Source: Acinetobacter sp. SFB
GTDB lineage: Bacteria; Pseudomonadota; Gammaproteobacteria; Pseudomonadales; Moraxellaceae
Assembly: GCF_001647545.1 (NCBI RefSeq)
Contig: NZ_LSZH01000001.1
Location: forward strand, 271,815 to 335,814
Direction of reading: 5' to 3'
DNA length: 64,000 nucleotides
Shown in pieces: positions 49,691 to 58,797 of the stretch (the stretch's first letter is position 1; each line of letters starts with the position of its first letter). Below the pieces are notes generated by a model. That model made no database searches. It saw only the letters and a program-made list of their open reading frames with translations, and was not told the DNA's origin. Both the position numbers and the translations under genes were made by a program.

Positions 49691-49937
49691 GGAAAGCTCT
49701 ATTCCGATTTATTTATCGTTAATTTCTATTTGTAATTTGCATTTTTAGCATAAAAATTTGATTAAATAAAGTACTAAATAAAAATATGTAATTAAAATAT
49801 TTATTTTATCGAAAGAAATATCTCATTTATTGCTCACTTCTTATCAATCAAGGGGAGCAGGAGATAAAAGCTTAAGAATTAATTACTAAAATATAATCTT
49901 AAGCATATTTTTAAAATATAAAATTTTGAATTTAAAG

Positions 49938-50000
49938 TGTGGATAAATGTATTTTAAATTAAATTCAAAAACGTTAAATATAATAAGGGTCTGTGGATAA
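49938..50000. promoter_or_regulatory. Two perfect DnaA boxes in an A+T-rich gap
   Basis: TGTGGATAA, the reverse complement of the consensus DnaA box TTATCCACA, occurs at 49938-49946 and 49992-50000 in the same orientation, 54 bases apart. The surrounding stretch 49691-50030 has no ORF and is very A+T-rich. It may be a DnaA-binding site outside oriC; nothing else marks it as an origin. Confidence 0.5.
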
Positions 50001-50030
50001 ACATGAAAAATTATTTGAAATGAGATAATA

Positions 50031-50085
50031 AAAAAGCAGCTCAATTGGAGAGTTGATCAATCACCATATTGAGCTGCTATTTTTA
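50031..50085 (-). terminator. Terminator after the 312-residue unknown gene
   Basis: AGCAGCTCAAT (50035-50045) pairs perfectly with ATTGAGCTGCT (50068-50078); on the minus strand the stem is followed by TTTTTTATT. The loop is long. Confidence 0.8.
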
Positions 50086-50087
50086 GA

Positions 50088-51026
50088 TTACTGTTTTTTA
50101 GAATAAATATTCACTTGAATCCACAGGTTGCCGCGAATAAATTGACCAATCTGAAAGTCTTTATTGGCCGCATTCTTAGTGGCAATACGAATCAAGGTTG
50201 CTTCCTGATTTTCATCATGAATTAAAGCCACATCATAAAGCGTGTAGTCCTGATCCATAAAGGACATTGAGGTTTTACCGACAATGTTGCCCTGGAACCA
50301 GGCTTCATCTTCTTGTCCCATATTTTCGCCATAAAGATAGGCCACCATTTTTGAAAAATCGACGGTAACCGGTTCTTTATCATCTTCAGATTTAGGCTGC
50401 CAAGCATCAATCTGCTCTTGTAAATTCGCTGGAGCAACGCCGTCATTGGCGGCTAAAATATCGTTTAAAGCACGGTGGTGTTTGATTGAGGCAGGATCAT
50501 CGACCACCAATTGTTCATGGTCTGAAACGGCTTCCAGTTCATAAGCCCATGCATTTAACTGGGCAAGATAGCTTTGGCCTTTCTGATAGTGTTGATGATT
50601 AACGCTATACAGGGTATCAAAAGCATAAACAGTAGTATTTGCACCCAAGTTTAGGCGTAAAACAGCCTGTGTATTGGATTTGCAGCTAATAATCCGTTCA
50701 ATTTTGGCATCGACTTTATACGGACTTTCGAAACTTGGAAATGCAGTTTTCACAGCTTGAGGCTTGTTATTTTCAACCGCAATTATTTGATTGATTTGCA
50801 CCGCTGCCTTTTTGGGTCCTTGAATGAGCCATGTTGTTTCATCCATGTCACATTCTTCGGCACATACACCCATTGGCATAACCGGGGCATTCAGTGCCAA
50901 ACCAAGCCACTTCGGTACGTCTGTTGTGGGATTGTCTGTGAGTAAATTCCAGTGTTCGACATGGCTGCCAAAGTTTTGATCTTCAATGGTGATAATTTCT
51001 GGTCTATTTTGATTTTTCATATTCAC
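50088..51026 (-). CDS. Unknown protein, 312 residues
   Basis: I do not recognise this protein. It has no signal peptide or membrane segment, so it is likely cytoplasmic. Notable parts are VPKWLGLALNAPVMPMGVCAEECDMDETTWL (cited in part: MGVCAEECDMDETTW, with two cysteines), a middle linker of acidic residues (QPKSEDDKEPVTVDF) and a C-terminal strand-rich part ending IGQFIRGNLWIQVNIYSKKQ. The second Met (residue 3) could also be the start. An ATTTGTATATTA sequence lies at 51044-51055, just before it, like the half-site at the palindromes upstream of two other minus-strand genes. It is a single gene with its own terminator. Confidence 0.75.
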   Translation of the reverse strand: MNMKNQNRPEIITIEDQNFGSHVEHWNLLTDNPTTDVPKWLGLALNAPVMPMGVCAEECDMDETTWLIQGPKKAAVQINQIIAVENNKPQAVKTAFPSFESPYKVDAKIERIISCKSNTQAVLRLNLGANTTVYAFDTLYSVNHQHYQKGQSYLAQLNAWAYELEAVSDHEQLVVDDPASIKHHRALNDILAANDGVAPANLQEQIDAWQPKSEDDKEPVTVDFSKMVAYLYGENMGQEDEAWFQGNIVGKTSMSFMDQDYTLYDVALIHDENQEATLIRIATKNAANKDFQIGQFIRGNLWIQVNIYSKKQ

Positions 51027-51298
51027 AATTGATGTTGGGTTATATTTGTATATTAAATCGAGGGTTATTTTGAAATTTCAAGTCATTTGACTAAATTTAA
51101 CCATCAAATGATGAGAAATAGGCAAAATCATCAGTCAAGCAAAGTACTGGAAATAGAAAAGAAGCTTAAAAATGAGTTTGTCTTATTCAAATTCACAGTG
51201 GTTAATTCATTAAATGGATTTATCTATCATCTTGTCACACGAATTTGTTAAACAATTTGTTAAACTGGATTTTAATATTTTCTTACTATGGATGCTTT

Positions 51299-51769
51299 GT
51301 GCTGCCATTTAAACTTTGGGTCGATGCCGATGCATTACCTAAAATTCTACGTGAAGTCATTATTCGTGCTTCAGACCGTTATCAGTTAGAAGTCACTTTT
51401 GTCGCCAATCAAAATGTAGGCATCACGCCTTCAGTTCGAATCAATTCCATTCAGGTGATGAGTGGGGCAGATGCCGCCGACAAAGAAATCATAGATCGCA
51501 TGAAAGAGCATGATATTGTGATGACGCAAGACATTCCGCTTGCAGCGCTGGTGATTGAAAAGGGCGGTATTGCAATTCATCCACGCGGTGAGGTGTATAC
51601 CACGGCAAATGTCAAAGCTCGTCTGCATTTGCGCGATTTTATGGATTCATTACGCGGAGCAGGGGTCAACACTGGCGGGCCACCGCCAATTTCTGAACGT
51701 GATAAACGTGAATTTTCCAGCTCACTCGATCAAACCATCCAAAAACAAAAACGTAAAACTGCCCAATAA
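51299..51769 (+). CDS. yaiI: UPF0178 (YaiI/YqxD) family protein
   Basis: This protein of about 156 residues belongs to the DUF188 family, probably a PIN-like nuclease fold, with no proven function. It has [69 protein letters not shown] and [20 protein letters not shown], all strongly conserved. The family begins about at [12 protein letters not shown], so I use GTG at 51299; the ATG at 51245 would add 18 hydrophobic residues unusual for the family. It is followed by the EamA gene after 12 bases. Confidence 0.88.
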   Translation: MLPFKLWVDADALPKILREVIIRASDRYQLEVTFVANQNVGITPSVRINSIQVMSGADAADKEIIDRMKEHDIVMTQDIPLAALVIEKGGIAIHPRGEVYTTANVKARLHLRDFMDSLRGAGVNTGGPPPISERDKREFSSSLDQTIQKQKRKTAQ

Positions 51770-51781
51770 GCCGAGCTTGAT

Positions 51782-52693
51782 ATGCCTTCTAAAGCCAATA
51801 TTGTTTCAACCTATGCCTTATTGGTACTTATTTGGGCCACGACGCCCTTGGCGATTGTGTGGAGTGTTTCAGATTTAAATAATCTGTGGGCTTTGGCATT
51901 GCGGTTTCTGATTGCGTTACCCTTAGTATTCAGTTTGTTGCTATTACTGAAGGTGAAATTACCCACAGATAAAATTTCAGTCCACAGTTATATCGCCGGT
52001 GCCTGCAGTTTTATTGGATCGCAATTTTTTACCTATTTGGCAACCGCATATTTAAGTTCAGGCATTATTGCCTTAATGTTCGGCTTGGCTCCGATCATGG
52101 CAGGCTTAATTGGATATTTTGGCTTTCAAATTCATTTGAATCGTTTGCAATGGCTAGGCATGTTCATTGCAGTCGCAGGATTAGCAATTATTTGCTTGGG
52201 TGGCAGTGAGCATCATATCCAGCCGATAGGAATCGGGCTCATGTTGATCAGTGTATTCGTCTATTGCTCTTCAATTTACTGGGTCAAAAAAGTTAATGCA
52301 CCGCTAGAACCTATGGCCCAGGCTACCGGTTCAATTTTGGTTTCTGCACTGTTTGCTCTGGGAATGTTGCCTTTTATCTGGCAGCATGCACCTACACATA
52401 TTCCAGATACCAAAGCCTTGGTGGGCCTGTTTTATGCAGTCATCTTGGCCTCGGTAGTCGCCATGATCTGTTATTTTAAACTCATACAGAATATTAAGGC
52501 GACGACATTATCACTGACAACGGTATTGACTCCAATGTTGGCACTGTTATTTGGTGCCTTACTAAATGATGAAAAATTATCAGTGATGATTTTTGTCGGT
52601 GCATTTGTCTTAATCTTTGGTTTATTTATCTACTTTTACCGTGACATTCAGGCGAGTCGAAACCTCGCCCACAAGATTAAATCTGGCGCTTAA
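51782..52693 (+). CDS. EamA-family drug/metabolite transporter
   Basis: This 303-residue inner-membrane protein has ten hydrophobic segments in two EamA halves (residues 10-140 and 155-290). STYALLVLIWATTPLAIVWS starts the first repeat and SGIIALMFGLAPIMAGLIGYF lies in its conserved part; TTLSLTTVLTPMLALLFGAL closes the second. Such proteins usually export metabolites or drugs. The substrate cannot be told. It is 12 bases after yaiI and its stop lies four bases from the convergent PilZ gene. Confidence 0.9.
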   Translation: MPSKANIVSTYALLVLIWATTPLAIVWSVSDLNNLWALALRFLIALPLVFSLLLLLKVKLPTDKISVHSYIAGACSFIGSQFFTYLATAYLSSGIIALMFGLAPIMAGLIGYFGFQIHLNRLQWLGMFIAVAGLAIICLGGSEHHIQPIGIGLMLISVFVYCSSIYWVKKVNAPLEPMAQATGSILVSALFALGMLPFIWQHAPTHIPDTKALVGLFYAVILASVVAMICYFKLIQNIKATTLSLTTVLTPMLALLFGALLNDEKLSVMIFVGAFVLIFGLFIYFYRDIQASRNLAHKIKSGA

Positions 52694-52697
52694 GTTT

Positions 52698-53267
52698 TTA
52701 ATCTTTAGTCTTGCTCACGGTAATACATTCGCTTAGTTTTACCCGATCTTGTGGATGTAAGGTAATGAAATAGGCACCGGTACGGAATTTGCCATTGTCT
52801 TCAGCTCGGCTATAAACCACTTGTGCAGTTGCTGCAATATGAAAGAAATTTTCCGGATGGCTTAAGGTCACGTGAATATATGTTCCTTCCTGAATAGGAT
52901 GCTCATTAAAGAAACTGAATCCGGTTTCTGAAAAATTGACATTTTCCGGGATAGGTAACATGGATTGTACAATTGCATCGTACAAAGAACCGGTAATAAG
53001 GTTTAATTTTTGATTGAATAAGGATAATATTCGAGCAATTTGTTGATCTCTTTCAGATAATTGTTCTAATTCGTAGTTTATTGCGTGATCAAATTGATCT
53101 AATTCTGCGAGTAGTAGAAAATAGCGCGGCAGCACAAAGTTAGGATCATAAGGGTCATTAAATGCGACATCATCAGAAATAATCTGATAATTAACTCGCA
53201 AGGCAGCATCTATACGCGACATAACGCGACGTTCCATGTTGCCGCTTTGATGCTGTGAATTTTCCAT
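52698..53267 (-). CDS. PilZ-domain c-di-GMP-binding protein
   Basis: This 189-residue protein has the c-di-GMP-binding motifs at each end: RVMSR (RxxxR) near residue 14 and NFSETGFSF (D/NxSxxG) near residue 111, after a helical insertion of about 80 residues (QFDHAINYELEQLSERDQQIA, cited in part). The C-terminal beta barrel (TYIHVTLSHPENFFHIAATAQVVYS) completes PilZ. It may control surface motility or matrix. The gene lies 23 bases from the divergent lolC start; the GGDEF-EAL protein in this window could lower its ligand. Confidence 0.85.
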   Translation of the reverse strand: MENSQHQSGNMERRVMSRIDAALRVNYQIISDDVAFNDPYDPNFVLPRYFLLLAELDQFDHAINYELEQLSERDQQIARILSLFNQKLNLITGSLYDAIVQSMLPIPENVNFSETGFSFFNEHPIQEGTYIHVTLSHPENFFHIAATAQVVYSRAEDNGKFRTGAYFITLHPQDRVKLSECITVSKTKD

Positions 53268-53290
53268 AATTATTCCTCGGACTAAATGGT

Positions 53291-54526
53291 ATGTTTAAAC
53301 CAATCTCGCTGTATATAGGGTTGAGATATACTCGCGCACGGCGTAGTAACCACTTTATTTCTTTTATTGCTCTGGTTTCTATGATCGGTCTCACATTAGG
53401 TGTAGCTGTACTCATTACCGTCTTATCGGTGATGAATGGCTTTGACCGAGAACTGAAAAACCGTGTCTTAGGAATGATACCTCAAGCTACTGTTTCTTCA
53501 ACACAAATTTTAACAAATTGGCCTGAACTTGCAAAAAAAGTTGAACAACATGAGCATGTCAAAGGCGTAGCCCCATTTACCCAGTTACAAGGGATGCTTA
53601 CAGCGCAAGGACAAGTGGCCGGAATCATGGTTACGGGGATCGAACCTTCATATGAAAAGAAAGTTTCGATCATCCAGGATCACATGATTGAAGGCAGTAT
53701 TGATAGCCTGAAAAAAGGTGAATTTGGCATTGTTTTAGGTAAACAAATGACTGATTCACTGGGTTTGGGCTTAAATGACAATATTACTTTAGTCCTGCCT
53801 GAAGCTACGCCATCACCCGCTGGTGTGGTACCCCGCTTCAAGCGTTTTAAAATTGTCGGTATTTTCAGTATTGGGGCAGAAGTCGATTCGATGATGGGCT
53901 ATATTGCCTTGAACGATGCTTCGACCTTATTGCGCTTACCTGATGGCGCTCAAGGTGTCCGTTTAAAGCTGGATGATATCTTCCTTGCACCTGAAGTGGC
54001 GGATGATATTGTCAAAGACTTGCCAAGCAATTTCTATGCATCGAACTGGACCTTTACCCATGGTAATTTGTTCAGTGCCATTCAAATGGAAAAAGCCATG
54101 GTGAGCTTGCTGCTGTTCCTGATTGTTTTGGTGGCTGCATTTAATATTGTGTCATCACTGGTCATGGTGGTCACCGACAAAAAATCTGACATTGCGATTC
54201 TGCGTACTCTTGGTGCTTCACCTGCAACCATCACCCAGATTTTTATGGTGCAGGGAACCATTATTGGGGTGATTGGTACCGTTTCCGGCGCCATTCTCGG
54301 GATTATCTTTGCTTCAAGTATTAGTAGTGTAATTGGCTGGCTCAATACCTCGTTTGGTTTGAACCTGTTTGATGCTTATTTTATTAATTACTTACCGTCT
54401 TATTTGCGTTGGCAAGATGTGGTCGTCATTGTCTGCTTATCATTGCTTTTAAGCTTCCTTGCCACGATTTATCCAGCTTTCCGTGCTGCAAAGACTCAAC
54501 CTGCAGAGGCCTTGCGTTATGAGTAA
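53291..54526 (+). CDS. lolC: Lipoprotein-releasing ABC transporter permease
   Basis: This 411-residue permease of the LolCDE complex pulls mature lipoproteins from the inner membrane and passes them to LolA. It has four membrane segments: one at residues 25-50 (FISFIALVSMIGLTLGVAVL) and three after residue 270, with a large periplasmic domain between. YTRARRSNHFISFIALVSMIG and VVTDKKSDIAILRTLGASP are LolC/E family motifs. Only one permease gene precedes lolD here, so it may be a combined LolF-type protein (as reported in Acinetobacter and others), with both C and E roles. The lolD start overlaps its end by eight bases. Confidence 0.9.
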   Translation: MFKPISLYIGLRYTRARRSNHFISFIALVSMIGLTLGVAVLITVLSVMNGFDRELKNRVLGMIPQATVSSTQILTNWPELAKKVEQHEHVKGVAPFTQLQGMLTAQGQVAGIMVTGIEPSYEKKVSIIQDHMIEGSIDSLKKGEFGIVLGKQMTDSLGLGLNDNITLVLPEATPSPAGVVPRFKRFKIVGIFSIGAEVDSMMGYIALNDASTLLRLPDGAQGVRLKLDDIFLAPEVADDIVKDLPSNFYASNWTFTHGNLFSAIQMEKAMVSLLLFLIVLVAAFNIVSSLVMVVTDKKSDIAILRTLGASPATITQIFMVQGTIIGVIGTVSGAILGIIFASSISSVIGWLNTSFGLNLFDAYFINYLPSYLRWQDVVVIVCLSLLLSFLATIYPAFRAAKTQPAEALRYE

Positions 54527-55202
54527 TATTGTCCTCGAAGCGAAGAATATCTCGAAAAGTTTTACCGATGGAAAAACCACGGTCGAGGTGATTAAAAACT
54601 TGTCATTGCAAGTCAAGGCAGGTGAGTTTATTTCGATTGTCGGTTCAAGTGGCTCGGGTAAAAGTACCTTGTTGCATGTCTTGGGCGGTTTAGATGGACC
54701 CACAGAAGGTGAAGTGTTTCTAAATGGCAAACGCTTTGATACCTTGGGTGAAGCTGAGCGTGGTTATTTACGCAATCAGCATTTGGGTTTTGTGTATCAG
54801 TTTCATCATCTCTTGCCGGAATTTACCGCATTGGAAAATGTCGCAATGCCGCTGATGCTGCGCGCAGGAACCACCTATAAGCAATCGAAAGAGCAGGCAG
54901 AATACTTGCTGAATCGCGTTGGATTATCACACCGCATGACCCATAAACCGGGTGAGCTGTCTGGTGGTGAACGTCAGCGTGTGGCTTTGGCGCGTGCTTT
55001 GGTGGCGAAGCCTGAACTGATGCTGGCCGATGAACCGACCGGTAACCTGGACCGCAAAACTGCCTTAAAAATTTTTGAACTGCTGAGTGAATTACGTAGC
55101 GAGTTCAATATGGCAATGCTGATCGTGACTCATGATGAACAACTGGCTCAAGCCGGCGATTCCATTTTGCATATGCAAGATGGGGTCTGGATTGATGCTT
55201 AG
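54519..55202 (+). CDS. lolD: Lipoprotein-releasing ABC transporter ATP-binding protein
   Basis: This 227-residue ATPase powers lipoprotein release with the permease encoded just before. Walker A is GSSGSGKST near residue 42, the signature is LSGGERQRVALARAL near residue 147, and Walker B is LMLADEPTGNLD. VYQFHHLLPEFTALENV is the LolD-type Q-loop region. I use the ATG at 54519 (MSNIVLEAKN), since the in-frame region upstream lies inside lolC. A weak hairpin (AAGCCCAC/GTGGGCTT at 55233-55252) follows. Confidence 0.95.
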   Translation: MSNIVLEAKNISKSFTDGKTTVEVIKNLSLQVKAGEFISIVGSSGSGKSTLLHVLGGLDGPTEGEVFLNGKRFDTLGEAERGYLRNQHLGFVYQFHHLLPEFTALENVAMPLMLRAGTTYKQSKEQAEYLLNRVGLSHRMTHKPGELSGGERQRVALARALVAKPELMLADEPTGNLDRKTALKIFELLSELRSEFNMAMLIVTHDEQLAQAGDSILHMQDGVWIDA

Positions 55203-55287
55203 ACACCGATCGGTAAATTAAGAAATTGATTGAAGCCCACTACGGTGGGCTTTAATATTGCGAAAATTAAAAAATATTATAAAAATA

Positions 55288-57714
55288 ATGATTCAATTAA
55301 TGTGTCTAGGTTGGGTAATTGGTATTGCCAGTATAGGAAAAAATTTCCCGATTTTGCAGTCTTTGCTGATGCCTAGTATGGGGCTTTTTATCCTGTCTTT
55401 ACTTTTAAAGCTGACTGTTTCGAAACCCGTTCATTCTTTATGGTTCAAATTTTTACAGCTCTGTATTGGTTTCAGTCTGGGTATTAGCCTGGGCTATAGT
55501 TATGCTCAGCAGCAACTGAATGATCGTTTAAAGTTTCGAGAGAAGCAGACTGAACAAGTTGAAGTAGTTGTCTATATTAAAAACCTCAATGAATTGAGTG
55601 AATCATCCATACAACAAAAAATACAGGTGCTAAACCGACATGCTGAAGTTGTGCAATGGCAGACATTTTTAAAAAATGAAAAACAGGCTGATCCTCAGCC
55701 TGCACTTGAACTGGGGCAATATTATCGCTTGCAGGGAAAGACTTTGCCGGCGCATAGCTATGCAACACCAGGTGCTTTTGATCAAGAGCAATGGTACCTC
55801 CAGCAAAATATTATGTCTGGGTTTAAAGTAACATCGATACACAAACTGTCTGAGCAAGATATTTCTGCTTTGGGTTATGGCCGATATGTCAGGCAACAAC
55901 ATTCTTTTTCGCAACAGATCCAGCTGTGGATGGAACAGCAACGCTTAGCGCTACGTAATTTTATTGATCAGCAGCCTGTAAAGCATAAAGGCTTACTTTT
56001 AGCTTTATTGACAGGAGATAAAAGTTTACTCACACCCGAAACAGAACAGTTATTTCAGCGCTTTGGCATGAGCCATTTGTTGGCCATATCAGGACCCCAT
56101 GTTCTGATTTTTGCTTTATTGGTATGTTGGAGCTTGCATCTACTGATTTGTCGCTATTGTCCGCAAGTTTATTTAAAGTGGCCAAAACAATATCTATTGA
56201 TTGTGCCTTTTTGTATTTGCGTACTGTTGTATTGTGCTTTTGTGGGGTTTGAAATTCCAGCTCTCAGAACTTTGCTCACGTGCTTGTTGATCAGTGGATG
56301 TGTACTGTTAAAACAAAAAATTCAACCCTTAAGTGTTCTGTTGTTGAGTGCTTCAATTTTATTAATGTTTGACCCGTTTAGTATTTTATCGGCTGCATTC
56401 TGGCTGTCCTATGGCGCATGCTTTGTGCTGTTGCGTATTTATCAAACTGTACAGCAGCAAAGTCAGGGTGAAGAAATTAAGACTAAAACTCAGGCCATCA
56501 AAATCCAACTCAAAATTTTAATCGAATCGCAATGGAAAATATTTTTGGCGCTATTTCCATTGATGCTGATTTTCTTTAAACAGGTGGCTTGGATTACGCC
56601 ATTGAGCAATTTATTTGCCATTCCATGGATTGGTGTGGTGATCGTTCCTTTAGATGTGATTGCGGCAGTGTGCTATTTCATTTTTGAGCCTGTGGGAAGC
56701 CTGATTTTTCAAATTAATGATCTGTGTTTTTCTGGATTGCTCATCTTCATGCAAGGTTTAGATTGGCTTTTTTCACCTGCACTACAACCGGTTGCCATGA
56801 GTTTTTGGATGTTGCTGAGCTTATGTCTCGGTTTGCTGATTCTGTTTTTACCGCGTGGGACGGTGCCAAAAACTTGGTCGGTCTTATGCTTTGTGCCTTT
56901 AATAATGATCGATTCCAATAAGAATGAGTTTGAACTCACGATATTGGATGTTGGGCAGGGCCAAGCGATTTTTGTCCGTGATCAGGATCAGACAATGATG
57001 ATTGATACGGGTGGGAATTATGATGAAAGTAAATTTAGCGTAGGCAAACAAATCATTTTGCCATTTCTATCGGTGAATGGAGTCAGTGAATTGAATCAAC
57101 TGATTTTGACCCACTTGGATCAGGATCATAAAGGAGGCTATGAATCGATCAAAGCTGATTTGCCGATCAACACCATATATTCAAATGAACAGCTTGCAGT
57201 CGCCAATTCCAGCCAATTTGATTATTGTCATCAAGGCCAAAAATGGCAATGGAATGATCGAGTCAAAATGACCATTTTGTTACCCAAAGCAGAGCAGTTG
57301 GGCTATGCCAAAGATGAAAAGAATGAAATGTCCTGTGTGGTTTATTTGCAGGTGACAAATGCAGAGCCCTATCAAAACTTTCTATTGATGGGTGATGCCG
57401 GCTGGCCAACCGAATATCAGATTCTGCAGGATTATCCAAACTTAAAAGTTGATGTTTTAGTTTTGGGGCATCATGGCAGTCGACATAGCTCTGCCTATCA
57501 TTTTTTAAAGCAGTTAAATCCAAAACTGGCCGTGGCATCAGCAGGTTTTAATAACCGCTATAGACACCCAAGTGTGGTTGTTGAATCCCGCTTAAAAGAA
57601 TTAAAAATTCCGTTACTTAGCACCATAAAACAGGGCAGTATTCGTTTTTCCAAACATAAAAGCATCATGGCTATTGAATTTGAACGTGATTCCCAGCAAT
57701 GGTTAAGACCCTAA
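55288..57714 (+). CDS. comEC: DNA uptake channel protein ComEC/Rec2
   Basis: This protein of about 808 residues forms the inner-membrane channel for single-stranded DNA in natural transformation. It has an N-terminal membrane region, the competence domain with HLLAISGPHVLIFALLVCW near residue 265 and FVGFEIPALRTLLTCLLI, and a C-terminal metallo-beta-lactamase-like domain with LDVGQGQAIFVRDQD, LTHLDQDHKGGYES and VLVLGHHGSRHSS. ATG 55288 has no strong ribosome binding site, and TTG at 55258 is an alternative. With radA in this window, it fits natural competence. Its stop overlaps the convergent acyltransferase stop. Confidence 0.93.
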   Translation: MIQLMCLGWVIGIASIGKNFPILQSLLMPSMGLFILSLLLKLTVSKPVHSLWFKFLQLCIGFSLGISLGYSYAQQQLNDRLKFREKQTEQVEVVVYIKNLNELSESSIQQKIQVLNRHAEVVQWQTFLKNEKQADPQPALELGQYYRLQGKTLPAHSYATPGAFDQEQWYLQQNIMSGFKVTSIHKLSEQDISALGYGRYVRQQHSFSQQIQLWMEQQRLALRNFIDQQPVKHKGLLLALLTGDKSLLTPETEQLFQRFGMSHLLAISGPHVLIFALLVCWSLHLLICRYCPQVYLKWPKQYLLIVPFCICVLLYCAFVGFEIPALRTLLTCLLISGCVLLKQKIQPLSVLLLSASILLMFDPFSILSAAFWLSYGACFVLLRIYQTVQQQSQGEEIKTKTQAIKIQLKILIESQWKIFLALFPLMLIFFKQVAWITPLSNLFAIPWIGVVIVPLDVIAAVCYFIFEPVGSLIFQINDLCFSGLLIFMQGLDWLFSPALQPVAMSFWMLLSLCLGLLILFLPRGTVPKTWSVLCFVPLIMIDSNKNEFELTILDVGQGQAIFVRDQDQTMMIDTGGNYDESKFSVGKQIILPFLSVNGVSELNQLILTHLDQDHKGGYESIKADLPINTIYSNEQLAVANSSQFDYCHQGQKWQWNDRVKMTILLPKAEQLGYAKDEKNEMSCVVYLQVTNAEPYQNFLLMGDAGWPTEYQILQDYPNLKVDVLVLGHHGSRHSSAYHFLKQLNPKLAVASAGFNNRYRHPSVVVESRLKELKIPLLSTIKQGSIRFSKHKSIMAIEFERDSQQWLRP

Positions 57715-58667
57715 ACGATTTCGGCCGGAATTGCTTTGGCTCGAATTTCTGTAACCAGTTTTAGTGCATCATCTGTATTTAAATGATAAACCTGATCTAG
57801 TTCAGGATTGGCTTTAAAACGCTTATAACTCCAGTGATAATGTTCCGGATAACGACGAATTAAATTCTCGATGGCTTCGAAAATGACACCAGTACCCTCA
57901 TTGGCATTGCCCTGATAAATACGCTCGTCAAGCGCCTCAATGTGCATATCAAAACCTTGATTTTCATTACGCAGCGCATATAAAAATAAAGTTTTGGCCT
58001 TGGTTTTTTGAATCAGTTTGGCACTCAAATTACTGCTGGCCAGCGGAATTCCAAAATAAGGAATCATCTCACCGCCCACATTCGGGGTATGGTCTGGCAG
58101 AATCACCGTGGTACCGCCTTGTTTTAAGGCCTTAAAAATTTGCCTTACCCCGGATTCATCGGTAGGCACTAAATTGGCTTGTTCACGGCTGCGGGCTGCA
58201 CGAACAAATTGATTGGCAGATTCATTTTTGACCGGTTTATATAGGATGGTCATTTGGGTGAATTGAGCCAGATAGGCATTCATGATTTCCCATGTGCCAA
58301 AATGCGGGACAATCAGTACCAAACCTTCAGGTGCTTTCAACGCATCATGAAGTATGTGTTCACCGCTAATGGAGTGAATACGTGCAATATTCTTTTTGTT
58401 ATCTGCACCCCAGATGCTAAAAAATTCGAAATATGAAGTCAGCTCATTATGAATCGCTTTTGGAATAATCTTCTCATGTTGTTGGGCGGTCAATTCTGGC
58501 AAAGCAATTTGAAGATTAAGACGAATCGTATTTGAGGTTTTTGACATTTTTAAAAAATTGACGAACCCAGCTAACATTCGAGCGATAAATCTGGAAATTT
58601 GAATCGGTTGTCGACTTAGGAATTTCAGTAAGCGGTATGTTGTATCCGTTGGGGTATGATCAGTCAT
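57711..58667 (-). CDS. Lipid A-type acyltransferase, LpxL/LpxM (HtrB/MsbB) family
   Basis: This 318-residue inner-membrane enzyme transfers an acyl chain to lipid A or a similar acceptor. The active site is VPHFGTWEIMN with His122 and Glu127 (the Hx4E dyad of this family). NLQIALPELTAQQHEKI, PDHTPNVGGEMIPYFGIPL and the C-terminal YPEHYHWSYKRFKANPE are family motifs, and residues 25-45 look membrane-associated. I cannot tell whether it is LpxL, LpxM or another member. Its promoter region faces that of the SppA-like gene. Confidence 0.88.
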   Translation of the reverse strand: MTDHTPTDTTYRLLKFLSRQPIQISRFIARMLAGFVNFLKMSKTSNTIRLNLQIALPELTAQQHEKIIPKAIHNELTSYFEFFSIWGADNKKNIARIHSISGEHILHDALKAPEGLVLIVPHFGTWEIMNAYLAQFTQMTILYKPVKNESANQFVRAARSREQANLVPTDESGVRQIFKALKQGGTTVILPDHTPNVGGEMIPYFGIPLASSNLSAKLIQKTKAKTLFLYALRNENQGFDMHIEALDERIYQGNANEGTGVIFEAIENLIRRYPEHYHWSYKRFKANPELDQVYHLNTDDALKLVTEIRAKAIPAEIV

Positions 58668-58797
58668 TGCCTATCGTCAATGTATGTAAAGAGTCAAAAA
58701 GAGCAAATATTATAGGCGAAAATAGATGGTTTAGGCAGATTTCTCTGATGCAGTGTATATAATGAGTTCAATTTAACTGATCCTTGGATTATTTTGT

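Noticed and set aside
49691..50030. Chromosomal origin of replication
   Set aside because: Only two DnaA boxes occur and dnaA, dnaN, recF or gyrB are not adjacent; the origin is expected next to dnaA.
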